A stretch of DNA of 33,789 bases from a virus. Of the stretch, positions 25,425 through 31,519 are shown piece after piece (positions within the stretch are counted from its first letter, which is position 1; every line of letters starts with the position of its first letter). The position numbers and the translations under genes are program-made. The stretch covers positions 1-33,789 of the IMG/VR virus record IMGVR_UViG_3300023174_000419. The stretch is one strand, 5' to 3'. Under the pieces are notes generated by a model that was not told where the DNA came from, ran no database searches, and saw nothing but the letters and a program-made list of their open reading frames with translations.

Positions 25425-26246
25425 ATGCCCTTGTATCGCAAACAAGTTGTTAAGCCAACGGCAGACCTTGGTGCAGTTGGATATATTGGAATTAACAACG
25501 TCACAAATGTATCACAACAAAATGCCATAAATGATTTTGCTTTAGGATTAAAAGCGCTCGGTCTTTATTCAACGTCTGTTTTTTATCCGTTGCGCAGCGG
25601 ACAAAGCATAGCAAGCGGCACAACTGCATACAGCGTGGGTGGCCTTGGAACATACAACGCAACAATCAGCACAACTCCAACTTGGGGTTCTGATGGAATA
25701 TCTTTTTCTGGAAGCGGCAACCTTCTCAATAATTCTCTGGCAACAGTCATAAGATCGGCAAACTCTTATTCAACCATATTAGTTTGTTCCAATGCTTCAA
25801 CCGGGACAATAAATTTTGGCGTATTAAAGGGTGGTGGCTCAAATCAAACTGGCGACAATTATACTGCGTTTGCAAGGCAGTATAATTTTCTTGCTCAATC
25901 GCAAATATATTTAACTGGTGGAGATAATACCAGAAACTTTGGAAGTTTATCTTTTAGTGCTTCTGGCTTTCAATTCTTTGGTTCTGCTAGAAATGGGCTT
26001 ACCGCACCTTCAACCGATACTGGGTCAGTCACATTAAACGCAACAACAAATTCAACACTTTCTGGCACTGGTTCATTGCCATCCACTAATCCATTCGGAG
26101 ATAATTTTTATTTGTTTGGTCAAAGCGCAACTGGGAATACTTATGCTTTTGTTATGATTACCACATCAGCAATATCGTCGGCAAATATGCAGAGCATTCG
26201 CTCACTTTATATTTCCACCCTAGGAATTGGTTTAGGATTACCATAA
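25425..26246 (+). CDS. Fibre-tip protein, probable beta-sandwich (LamG/concanavalin-like)
   Basis: 273 residues. The middle (about 65-270) has a pattern seen in carbohydrate-binding lectin-like domains: GISFSGSGNLLNN, then SYSTILVCSN, then repeated beta strands ending in an ANMQSIRSLYIST helix. It is the last structural gene before lysis and A/T-rich. It probably recognises the host surface; ligand unknown. GAGC upstream of the ATG is a weak ribosome binding site. Confidence 0.6.
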   Translation: MPLYRKQVVKPTADLGAVGYIGINNVTNVSQQNAINDFALGLKALGLYSTSVFYPLRSGQSIASGTTAYSVGGLGTYNATISTTPTWGSDGISFSGSGNLLNNSLATVIRSANSYSTILVCSNASTGTINFGVLKGGGSNQTGDNYTAFARQYNFLAQSQIYLTGGDNTRNFGSLSFSASGFQFFGSARNGLTAPSTDTGSVTLNATTNSTLSGTGSLPSTNPFGDNFYLFGQSATGNTYAFVMITTSAISSANMQSIRSLYISTLGIGLGLP

Positions 26247-26365
26247 TGCCCCTCCTTTTCTTCACCCTTTTGCTCTGCTCCTGCTCGCCACGGCCGGCCG
26301 AGAACACCGGCCTGCCTCGATATTCAGATATGTCTGCGGCCGAGGATGCGGGAAAGGCCAAGTGA
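26246..26365 (+). CDS. Tiny lipoprotein (lysis region)
   Basis: 39 residues: a short hydrophobic start (FFTLLL), a lipobox-like LCSC ending at C13, then a Pro-rich and acidic tail. It would be a lipid-anchored outer-membrane peptide, similar in size to o-spanins. The ATG shares its A with the preceding TAA. A second lipoprotein with the same LCSC box is encoded at 27104. Confidence 0.55.
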   Translation: MPLLFFTLLLCSCSPRPAENTGLPRYSDMSAAEDAGKAK

Positions 26366-26521
26366 ATGACTTTGCCCGACGATCGCAACACGCCCGGCTG
26401 GCGTGAATTTATGGCCAGCCTGCTCTGGTTAGAGGCGGAAGGCTTCATTGAGCTTTTTTACAATGAACAGGGCGAGGAGATGGTGCGGATCGCAGAGGGA
26501 GCTGAAAACGCCACCCTATGA
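26366..26521 (+). CDS. Small acidic protein of the lysis operon
   Basis: 51 residues; a Trp/Leu helix (about 14-24) is followed by an acidic tail. It starts directly at the base after the previous stop and overlaps the next gene by ATGA. No membrane segment long enough to span. Function unknown. Confidence 0.5.
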   Translation: MTLPDDRNTPGWREFMASLLWLEAEGFIELFYNEQGEEMVRIAEGAENATL

Positions 26522-26778
26522 GCACGGATCAAGTCGCCGAACTATCAGAGCGTTTAAGCCTAGTCCGAGAATCAATCGCCAGAATAGAAACCCGCCAGTC
26601 GGTCATTCTGGATTTACTAGAACGCTCCCAAGCCAGCCTGGGGGAGTATCACGGTCGCCTAACCAACATGGAGAGGGACGCCCACACCATCAAAACAAAG
26701 CTGTGGCTTGTGGCGCTGGTATCTGGAGCCGTGTTTAGTACAATCTGGGAACTGATTAAGCGCCGCATCAGCCTTTGA
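26518..26778 (+). CDS. XhlA/holin-like protein (coiled coil plus C-terminal membrane anchor)
   Basis: 86 residues: a heptad helix (about 1-60) and one hydrophobic segment (about 63-80) ending in Lys/Arg. This is the layout of hemolysin XhlA and related phage lysis proteins, which act with holins at the inner membrane. Its stop TGA is part of a TTGACA motif ahead of the next small membrane protein. Confidence 0.65.
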   Translation: MSTDQVAELSERLSLVRESIARIETRQSVILDLLERSQASLGEYHGRLTNMERDAHTIKTKLWLVALVSGAVFSTIWELIKRRISL

Positions 26779-26793
26779 CACCCCGCCAAGGGC

Positions 26794-26964
26794 ATGGAAA
26801 CAATCATCCCCGCACTATTAAAGGTCGATTGGCTTGGCGCCCTTGGCGCACTTACCGCACTGCTGGCAGCCGTTGCCGCCGTGGCCACGTTCATCCCCGG
26901 CGATGAGCCTGAAAAGACTCTGCAAAAGATCGTCGATTTTCTTTCCAAGTTTTCCAAAAAATAA
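26794..26964 (+). CDS. Small holin-like membrane protein
   Basis: 56 residues with a hydrophobic helix (about 12-34, Leu/Ala/Val-rich) and a charged, Lys-rich C-terminus, as in class II/III holins. TTGACA is 19 nt upstream; only a weak AAGGG is near the start. It probably controls membrane permeabilisation together with the preceding XhlA-like protein. Confidence 0.6.
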   Translation: METIIPALLKVDWLGALGALTALLAAVAAVATFIPGDEPEKTLQKIVDFLSKFSKK

Positions 26965-26970
26965 CGACCA

Positions 26971-27138
26971 ATGATCGCCGGCATCTTAACGGCGCTGGGC
27001 GGGATAATCGGGATCGTGCTGTGGTTTTTAAAGCGAAAATCACCGCTTCAGCGTAATTTTGAGTCGATTGAACTAGAACGCAGGAAAAGACAGAGAGACA
27101 TAAATGCTTGGTGGACGCATCGCCCTCCTACTGATTAG
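26971..27138 (+). CDS. Small membrane protein, possible i-spanin
   Basis: 55 residues: N-terminal hydrophobic helix (about 2-20), then a very basic and acidic helical tail. Its 3' end overlaps the downstream lipoprotein gene in another frame (27104-27138), the Rz/Rz1 arrangement known from lambda. It is shorter than typical Rz, so a holin-related role is also possible. Confidence 0.55.
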   Translation: MIAGILTALGGIIGIVLWFLKRKSPLQRNFESIELERRKRQRDINAWWTHRPPTD

Positions 27139-27349
27139 CGCTCTGGCGCTGTGCAGCTGTGCCACGACGCAAACGCAGGACGGCCCGCCGCCTAGCCCGG
27201 ACAGCATCAGCTACTTCATCTACGCCTGGGACAAAGCCGAACGCACCAACCCACCCTGCCCACAGGCTTACCGAGATCTGTTTGCGGAATCGCTCAAAGC
27301 GCTTTCTGATAGCCTGGCAGAAACTCAACGCGAGCGAGCGAGGCAGTGA
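27104..27349 (+). CDS. Rz1-like outer-membrane lipoprotein (o-spanin candidate)
   Basis: 81 residues. Signal peptide (GGRIALLLISALA) leading to a lipobox LCSC at about residue 19, then a Pro-rich segment (PPPSPDS) and a helical end. Pro-rich lipoproteins partly nested in the preceding membrane gene are the hallmark of o-spanins, which fuse inner and outer membranes at lysis. This points to a Gram-negative-type host envelope. GTGA overlap with the endolysin. Confidence 0.68.
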   Translation: MLGGRIALLLISALALCSCATTQTQDGPPPSPDSISYFIYAWDKAERTNPPCPQAYRDLFAESLKALSDSLAETQRERARQ

Positions 27350-27864
27350 CCAGCCTAGCTGAAGCTAGCTCCCGCACCCTGCGGGCGATTGATACATTAG
27401 ACGTCGGCTTTGAAAAACAGGTAAGGGGCTGGGTCAACGAAATGGTCACCAGCCGGATCGAGCCGCTGATCTACTGCGGCCGTCGCACCATGGAGGAGCA
27501 GGCTGCGCTTTATGCAAAGGGTAGGACGAGCAAAGGCAAGATCGTGACCAAGGCCAGACCAGGGGAAAGTTATCATAATTACGGCCTCGCGTTCGATTGG
27601 GTGCCGCTAAAAAAGACGGCAAAGAATGCGGATCTATGGGTCGCAAATTGGGACGATGAAACCGCTTTTCGCCTAGGCGAGCACGTAGGTCTGAGCTTTG
27701 GGCTAGTCGGCATCAGCTGGGAGACTGGCCACTTGCAAACAAGTTTATACAAGACATGGCGTGACATTCCACGCAACCCTGTGGAACAAGTAAGGGCCAA
27801 GGATATCCCGCAAAAAACAAAGGCAACTAACCTAGTCCGTAGTCGGCCGTGGAGTAGCCGGTGA
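27346..27864 (+). CDS. Endolysin, M15-type peptidase (VanY/L-Ala-D-Glu peptidase-like)
   Basis: 172 residues. SYHNYGLAFDW supplies zinc ligands H77 and D84, and WETGHLQ supplies the catalytic E126 and third ligand H129, the standard set of M15 peptidases that cut peptidoglycan peptides. No signal peptide, so it needs the holin. GTG start overlaps the lipoprotein stop (GTGA). The basic C-terminus may aid binding to the wall. It is the clearest lysis gene of the cluster. Confidence 0.9.
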   Translation: MTSLAEASSRTLRAIDTLDVGFEKQVRGWVNEMVTSRIEPLIYCGRRTMEEQAALYAKGRTSKGKIVTKARPGESYHNYGLAFDWVPLKKTAKNADLWVANWDDETAFRLGEHVGLSFGLVGISWETGHLQTSLYKTWRDIPRNPVEQVRAKDIPQKTKATNLVRSRPWSSR

Positions 27865-28175
27865 CGCCTGAACACGAGAAGCATTTGGCTGGAATCATTC
27901 GCGATTTAACCAATGACGTGGACGCTAAATACCGCAAAGGCCAAGAGGAGCACGGTGGTGCGTTGTGGCGCAGACCTGTGTGGAAGGACGCGTGGATGGA
28001 GGTACTGGATCTTTGCACCTACGTACACACATTAAAGATGCAGCTTTCCGTGATTGCGGAGCTTGCGCTGATGGGTGCTGCTGACGAAAGCGTAGTGGCG
28101 GCACAATCGCGTGAAAGTTGCAGGCAAATTCTAGCCGTATTGCAGGGCTTTCCATCTGCCCAAGACAAAAAGTGA
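27861..28175 (+). CDS. MazG-like / all-alpha NTP-pyrophosphohydrolase-like protein
   Basis: 104 residues, all helical. KYRKGQEEHGG followed by DAWMEVLDLCTYV resembles the E-rich, EhG and E..D motifs of dNTP/NTP pyrophosphohydrolases of the MazG superfamily, often carried by phages to manage nucleotide pools or alarmone levels. The catalytic helix appears short. GTG start in a GTGA overlap; GTGA overlap again with the phosphoesterase. Confidence 0.62.
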   Translation: MTPEHEKHLAGIIRDLTNDVDAKYRKGQEEHGGALWRRPVWKDAWMEVLDLCTYVHTLKMQLSVIAELALMGAADESVVAAQSRESCRQILAVLQGFPSAQDKK

Positions 28176-28921
28176 AAGTCATTCGGAAATGGAAAAAGTG
28201 GCTGGCGGTCAGCTGCTCTCACGGTCACCTGGCGAACGCGGCCGCTTGCAAAGCAGCTTTAGAGATGAAAAGGCGGTGGCAACCAGACGCAGATTCTATC
28301 CTTCACCTAGGCGATTTTGTGGATCTGTCTGGGCTAATGGGTAGCGCAAGGAAAGATCCTGACTCTCCCGAACGCACGGCATCAATCCGTGAGGACTTCG
28401 ACGCTGGCCTTAATTTCGTTCGAGAACTGGCGCCACGTTACATATTTGAGGGCAACCATGAGCACCGGCTAACCGCCCTGCAATACTCGCCTAGCGCCAT
28501 TGTGGCGCATTGCTGCACCTCTGCTAAATCTGAAATTTACAACATGTGCAAAGATCTAAGGGCGCAATACGTGCCCTACGATATTGAGAAGGGGTGGCGG
28601 GATCTGGGCGGGACTGCGTTTGGTCATGGCTTTATGTTCTCAGAGGCAGCCGTTCGTGACCATGTAGAGATGCTTAGAAAGCCTGTTGTGATGGGCCACC
28701 TACACCGCGTTGATCGCGTGGCTGGCCGTAGCATCGGTGCGCCCGTGGGCTGGTCGATCGGTTGCCTAGCCGATATCGCCAGCATGCACTACGCCCGGCG
28801 CCAGCGGTCGGTTACCCGGTGGCAGCATGGAGTAGCCTGGGGCGAGTACGTAGAGAGCGGGGAAGGGTGTACGGTGAACGTACTGTCGCCCATAGGAGGC
28901 GTGTGGCGCTACCCACTGTAA
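28172..28921 (+). CDS. Metallophosphoesterase (calcineurin-like)
   Basis: 249 residues. GDFVD (D48), GNHEHR, FGHGF and MGHLHR form the usual metal-binding series of this superfamily. The first motif is unusual: SCSHGH has Cys15 where the canonical SDxH carries a metal-binding Asp. The protein may cut nucleic acids, cyclic nucleotides or phosphoproteins; the substrate cannot be read from sequence. GTG 28172 overlaps the stop of the MazG-like gene, suggesting a nucleotide-metabolism pair. Confidence 0.82.
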   Translation: MKVIRKWKKWLAVSCSHGHLANAAACKAALEMKRRWQPDADSILHLGDFVDLSGLMGSARKDPDSPERTASIREDFDAGLNFVRELAPRYIFEGNHEHRLTALQYSPSAIVAHCCTSAKSEIYNMCKDLRAQYVPYDIEKGWRDLGGTAFGHGFMFSEAAVRDHVEMLRKPVVMGHLHRVDRVAGRSIGAPVGWSIGCLADIASMHYARRQRSVTRWQHGVAWGEYVESGEGCTVNVLSPIGGVWRYPL

Positions 28922-29193
28922 AAGATTGGGCAGTAGCTCTGGACGCCTACGTGGCCGGAGATCGGGAGGAGGTGGTGCCGCCAGGGTGGTTTACAAAAAT
29001 TGAGATTTCAAAGCAGTGGGGCAAGTCGGACGTTTATACAAACAAGGTTTTAACCCGCATGATTAAGGCCGGCGGGGCAGAGAGAAAAGTATTCTCGATC
29101 AAAATCAAAATATGCAATCGGGGCAGTAAAGTAGGGCATTGTCGCAGGGTGCCGCACTATCGGCTTACGCCTGTTAAAGCAGGCAAAAACTAG
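28903..29193 (+). CDS. Small basic protein, winged-helix-like
   Basis: 96 residues from GTG 28903, preceded by AGGAGG (28894-28899) at short spacing; an alternative GTG at 28867 exists. It contains a helix-turn-helix pattern (about 34-55, EISKQWGKSDVYTNKVLTRM) and a basic C-terminus. It overlaps the phosphoesterase gene by 19 bp and ends tail-to-tail with the ribbon-helix-helix gene on the other strand (4-bp overlap). Confidence 0.58.
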   Translation: MALPTVKDWAVALDAYVAGDREEVVPPGWFTKIEISKQWGKSDVYTNKVLTRMIKAGGAERKVFSIKIKICNRGSKVGHCRRVPHYRLTPVKAGKN

Positions 29194-29201
29194 CGTTTTT
29201 T
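29169..29201 (+). terminator. Hairpin at the convergent gene junction, possible terminator
   Basis: GCCTG (29169-29173) pairs with CAGGC (29180-29184), followed by a second symmetric element AAAAAC-TAGC-GTTTTTT that ends in a T-run on the + strand. It sits where the late + strand operon meets the - strand repressor gene, so termination there is expected. Confidence 0.45.
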
Positions 29202-29333
29202 CTGTTTATCCAGCTCTTTGACCAGCAAAGTGGTGATATATGCCGAAAGGGATAATCCGCTTTTTTGGGCAAGTCGTTCACCGTTGCGCTTTACTTTTGG
29301 ATCAATCGTAAGGTTTGTTTTTGCCTTTTTCAT
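29190..29333 (-). CDS. Small ribbon-helix-helix DNA-binding protein (repressor candidate)
   Basis: 47 residues, Arc/CopG-like: an N-terminal beta strand KTNLTID, then helix LAQKSGLSLSAYITTLLVKEL with the typical GLSLSAYI turn. Very basic ends. Divergent from a second such gene at 29440, with operator-like repeats between them. A candidate promoter (TACAAT at 29346-29341) places transcription start at the ATG itself, so the mRNA would be leaderless, as for lambda cI. No Shine-Dalgarno is present, which fits. Likely the lysogeny repressor or its antagonist. Confidence 0.72.
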   Translation of the reverse strand: MKKAKTNLTIDPKVKRNGERLAQKSGLSLSAYITTLLVKELDKQKKR

Positions 29334-29340
29334 AGGGAGC

Positions 29341-29369
29341 ATTGTATGCGTAATTTATGCGCCGTGCAA
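29341..29369 (-). promoter_or_regulatory. Candidate promoter for the - strand repressor gene
   Basis: On the - strand, TTGCAC (29369-29364) and TACAAT (29346-29341) are separated by exactly 17 bp. The -10 matches consensus in five of six positions, the -35 in three. Seven bases separate the -10 from the ATG, so the message would begin at the start codon. The pair of ATGCG sites lies inside the spacer and -10, allowing direct repression. Confidence 0.5.
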
Positions 29370-29427
29370 GTTTGAAAGAAACTTTAACAACTCAAAAGAA
29401 AGTTATGGACAATGCGCAAAGAATGCG
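29346..29427. promoter_or_regulatory. Operator-like ATGCG pairs between divergent ribbon-helix-helix genes
   Basis: ATGCG occurs at 29346-29350 and 29357-29361, and again at 29412-29416 and 29423-29427. Within each pair the spacing is 11 bp, and the pairs are 66 bp apart (six times 11), so all four face the same side of the helix. One pair adjoins each divergent start. Tandem half-sites about one turn apart are typical for Arc/MetJ/CopG-type proteins, and phasing allows looping. Confidence 0.62.
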
Positions 29428-29439
29428 TAGTCAAGGCGT

Positions 29440-29601
29440 ATGGCTCGCCCACCTCTCAACGGTAAAAAAGCGGAAAAGACGAACATTGTTTTGCCGTCGG
29501 CATTAAAAAGAGCAGCACAAAAACTAGCCGCTCTTCGTCGTATTTCTCTTTCCCAGCTTATCACTCAACTGCTCGCAAGAGCGGCGGGAGAGCAAAGCTA
29601 G
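29440..29601 (+). CDS. Second ribbon-helix-helix protein, divergent
   Basis: 53 residues. After a Lys-rich start, KTNIVLPSALKRAAQKLA is followed by RRISLSQLITQLL, the strand-helix-turn-helix order of CopG-like repressors. Paired with the - strand homologue and sharing the operator region, it resembles the two-repressor switch of temperate phages. It is followed 6 bp later by the excisionase-like gene, so it probably heads the rightward early transcript. No Shine-Dalgarno. Confidence 0.7.
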   Translation: MARPPLNGKKAEKTNIVLPSALKRAAQKLAALRRISLSQLITQLLARAAGEQS

Positions 29602-29607
29602 ACATTT

Positions 29608-29973
29608 ATGAGCTCAGTGCGTCTTAACGACTCGGCCATGAATCTGCGGAAGCAGGATCGAGCTCTTTCCCTTCGCCAGCTAGGCGCCGCTTACGGCCTC
29701 GGCTATGTGCGGATTAAGCAAATGCGGGAACTGTCAGGCTTTCCGCTGATTGCGGGCAAGGTAATTCCGTCTGACTTTGATCAGTGGAGGCTGATGCAGA
29801 CTGGCCTAAATTTACCGCGTCCCGCAGATCGTCTACGCAGTGCCGTTGGTAAAGCTCGTGAACTAGCGTCGAGGAGTGATTCACGAGTCTCATGGCAACG
29901 GATTGCGAGCACCCTGAAAGACGAAGCCTGGTTACACGAGTTACACGCAGGGAGTGAAAGCAGTGACGTTTAA
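29608..29973 (+). CDS. Excisionase-like HTH protein, antisense to the integrase 3' end
   Basis: 121 residues. LSLRQLGAAYGLGYVRIKQM followed by a beta turn (LIAGKVIPSDFDQW) resembles AlpA/Xis-type MerR-like helix-turn-helix proteins, which direct excision. The gene lies 6 bp after the ribbon-helix-helix gene. From 29714 on, its codons are antisense to the integrase catalytic region, including H286 to Y321. The N-terminal HTH lies partly outside the overlap. Because the integrase frame is certain there, part of this ORF may be fortuitous; the gene could also be shorter. Confidence 0.48.
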   Translation: MSSVRLNDSAMNLRKQDRALSLRQLGAAYGLGYVRIKQMRELSGFPLIAGKVIPSDFDQWRLMQTGLNLPRPADRLRSAVGKARELASRSDSRVSWQRIASTLKDEAWLHELHAGSESSDV

Positions 29974-30811
29974 GCCCGCAAATATCCAGCAGGCGACGCC
30001 AGCAAAGCGAGGCCCGCGTGCGGGGCACTTCGCAAGTGATCTCGCGGCCCTCGGCTTTCATTCTAGCCAGCATGGGTTCGATGGCGGCCGGGATAGGAAT
30101 CGAGAAGGATTTGCCGGTGCCACCCTTGGGGCAGGGGAAGGTAAGGACGCGATTTTTGAGATCCACGCACTCAAGCGGAATCTGTGTCTCACGAAGTCGG
30201 CAGCCGGTAGCCAGGGCGATCTCAAAGCTGACTCGCATCCATTCGGGCACACCTTCAACGGCCAAGGCTTTCCGGGTGATTTTAATTTCATTGTCCGAAA
30301 AGACAGGCTTAACGCGGGCAATCGGGCCTCTTTTAATTCTGTAATCCAAAAGGGCAACGGAGTCCATTTTGCCCAGCAGTCGGCCTTGGCGGTGGATCCA
30401 CTTAAGAATCTTCAGATCTTGGCAGGCTTGGTTTCTGCCCGCCTTGCCGCCGGACGTGCGGGGAAGGCTCTGACGCCATCGCAAATAAATCTCACAATCA
30501 TTTGCAGAAAACGCTTGCAGGCTAATCTTTTTCTCACTAATAAATCTCGCCAGATGACGCCAGCAATTTCTATAATAAACTTTTGTCAGAGGGGAAACGG
30601 GGTGATTTTCAATCAAATCATCAACCCAGTCGTGGCCGCAATCTTTTCGCTTTTCGTTAACGCCAAGTCGAGCTGCGTCAGCCGTTGCCTTGGCGCGATG
30701 CAGAGTATTGTCGATTCGGTAGCGGGTGCTTTTGCTGTGCCATTTTCCAGTCGCGTCTTTAAAGCGAATGTAGAACCACGGATTGCCTTTCTTAATGTAG
30801 GAATAGGCCAT
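29714..30811 (-). CDS. int: Tyrosine recombinase / phage integrase
   Basis: 365 residues from ATG 30811; the longer open frame upstream crosses the attP region and is discounted. N-terminal arm-binding part (about 1-60), SAM-like core-binding domain (about 65-150), catalytic domain from about 165. Candidate residues: R205 in TGCRLRE, H286 and R289 in HSLR, H312 in VNHSS, nucleophile Y321. The C-terminal 40 residues are low-complexity. It catalyses site-specific insertion at a tRNA gene; a tRNA 3' fragment lies 81 bp from its start. No clear Shine-Dalgarno. Confidence 0.93.
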   Translation of the reverse strand: MAYSYIKKGNPWFYIRFKDATGKWHSKSTRYRIDNTLHRAKATADAARLGVNEKRKDCGHDWVDDLIENHPVSPLTKVYYRNCWRHLARFISEKKISLQAFSANDCEIYLRWRQSLPRTSGGKAGRNQACQDLKILKWIHRQGRLLGKMDSVALLDYRIKRGPIARVKPVFSDNEIKITRKALAVEGVPEWMRVSFEIALATGCRLRETQIPLECVDLKNRVLTFPCPKGGTGKSFSIPIPAAIEPMLARMKAEGREITCEVPRTRASLCWRRLLDICGLKRHCFHSLRVTRVTRLRLSGCSQSVAMRLVNHSSTLVHELYQRHCVDDLRDAVNLGQSASASTDQSQTELPCPQSAESLTVPAFA

Positions 30812-30820
30812 AGTTACAAG

Positions 30821-30978
30821 GGTAACATTTGGGCAGTTTAGCGCAATAATATACAATGACCCCCCAAAGCATAATAGATCAAATCGAATCAGGTAATTGT
30901 ACCGTGGGTTCAAATCCCACCCCGTCCGATGCTTATGGTTGCAAGGACTTACGCCGAAATGGTAACACGGTAGTAACA
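30821..30978. repeat. GGTAACA repeats flanking attP, possible integrase arm sites
   Basis: GGTAACA occurs at 30821-30827 and 30961-30967, and AGTAACA at 30972-30978, on both sides of the tRNA-like core. Short direct repeats at such distances resemble arm-type integrase sites. The 7-mer is too short to be conclusive. Confidence 0.35.
30892..30928 (+). other. attP: attP-like core: 3' part of a type II (serine-like) tRNA
   Basis: GGTA-ATTG-TACC (30892-30903) folds as a long variable arm, GTGGG-TTCAAAT-CCCAC (30904-30920) is a perfect T arm with canonical TTCAAAT loop, CCCGTCC (30921-30927) is the 3' acceptor strand, and G30928 is the discriminator. The long variable arm plus discriminator G point to tRNA-Ser. 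No matching GGACGGG 5' acceptor strand or anticodon arm is found upstream. This is what a phage carries to rebuild a tRNA gene after integration, so it marks attP rather than a host gene. The surrounding 283 bp (30812-31094) hold no gene. Confidence 0.8.
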
Positions 30979-31094
30979 AATGATTCCAAGCTAAAGCACT
31001 ACCAGCAAAATTCTCTTTTAATTCGCGGCGGGTACACGGCGGAGCCTGCTTACCACCCCAACCCCTCCGTCGCCCGCATGTGGAGCGCCCAGCG

Positions 31095-31256
31095 ATGATC
31101 TCCTGGGAACTTTTGCGCGACCTGTCGCAACTCTCCGGCTTCATCGTGGGCTGGGCGTTGTTTGTTGGGGCAGGCATCGGCGGCCTTGTGGTTTGCCTTC
31201 TTACTCTTTGCTGGGTGATCGATGTAGTCCGAAAACATTTTAAGGACTGGTTATGA
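31095..31256 (+). CDS. Small membrane protein at the head of the right early block
   Basis: 53 residues with one strong membrane segment (about 16-42, rich in Val, Gly, Leu, Cys) and a basic C-terminus. It ends in an ATGA overlap with the next gene. First gene after attP; possibly superinfection exclusion or host-takeover, but nothing in the sequence decides this. No Shine-Dalgarno. Confidence 0.55.
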   Translation: MISWELLRDLSQLSGFIVGWALFVGAGIGGLVVCLLTLCWVIDVVRKHFKDWL

Positions 31257-31519
31257 TTTACGCTTCTGGATCGGGTGCCCCCGCACCCACCCAAGGCGGC
31301 GTGGCCGGGGCGTTCTATCCGCCTGCGGCTACTGTGCGTGACCTAGAAAAAGAGGGCGTATTGCCAGCCACCGCCAGCCAGAGCTACGGATCGGCTCAAC
31401 TTTCCCAAACTACCGCGCTGATCGATCTGCAGACCAAGCATCGTGAGCTACGCAATCGCCTTGAACGAATTGAGGATATCCTAAAAGGACTAATTGAAAA
31501 GCAGGGGGCAAGTCTATGA
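31253..31519 (+). CDS. Small protein with C-terminal coiled coil
   Basis: 88 residues: a Gly/Ala/Pro-rich disordered first third, then a heptad helix (about 53-83, LIDLQTKHRELRNRLERIE). Linked by ATGA overlaps on both sides. Function unknown; oligomerisation is likely. Confidence 0.6.
   Translation: MIYASGSGAPAPTQGGVAGAFYPPAATVRDLEKEGVLPATASQSYGSAQLSQTTALIDLQTKHRELRNRLERIEDILKGLIEKQGASL

Noticed and set aside
29218-29430. 70-residue + strand ORF with a hydrophobic segment
   Set aside because: It is antisense to the ribbon-helix-helix gene and crosses the operator region; the - strand reading gives a clear DNA-binding fold.
29954-30841. 295-residue + strand ORF opposite the integrase
   Set aside because: It is antisense to a clear tyrosine recombinase with catalytic residues; the translation has no domain character.
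30856-31098. 80-residue ORF spanning attP, ending in ATGA overlap with 31095
   Set aside because: Its first half is the tRNA fragment and arm region; only one ATG and one GTG are available, both in non-coding sequence. The ATGA overlap is probably chance.
30812-31294. N-terminal extension of the integrase to 526 residues
   Set aside because: The added part crosses the tRNA-like attP core and is Arg/Pro/Cys-rich without domain features; ATG 30811 gives a normal integrase length.
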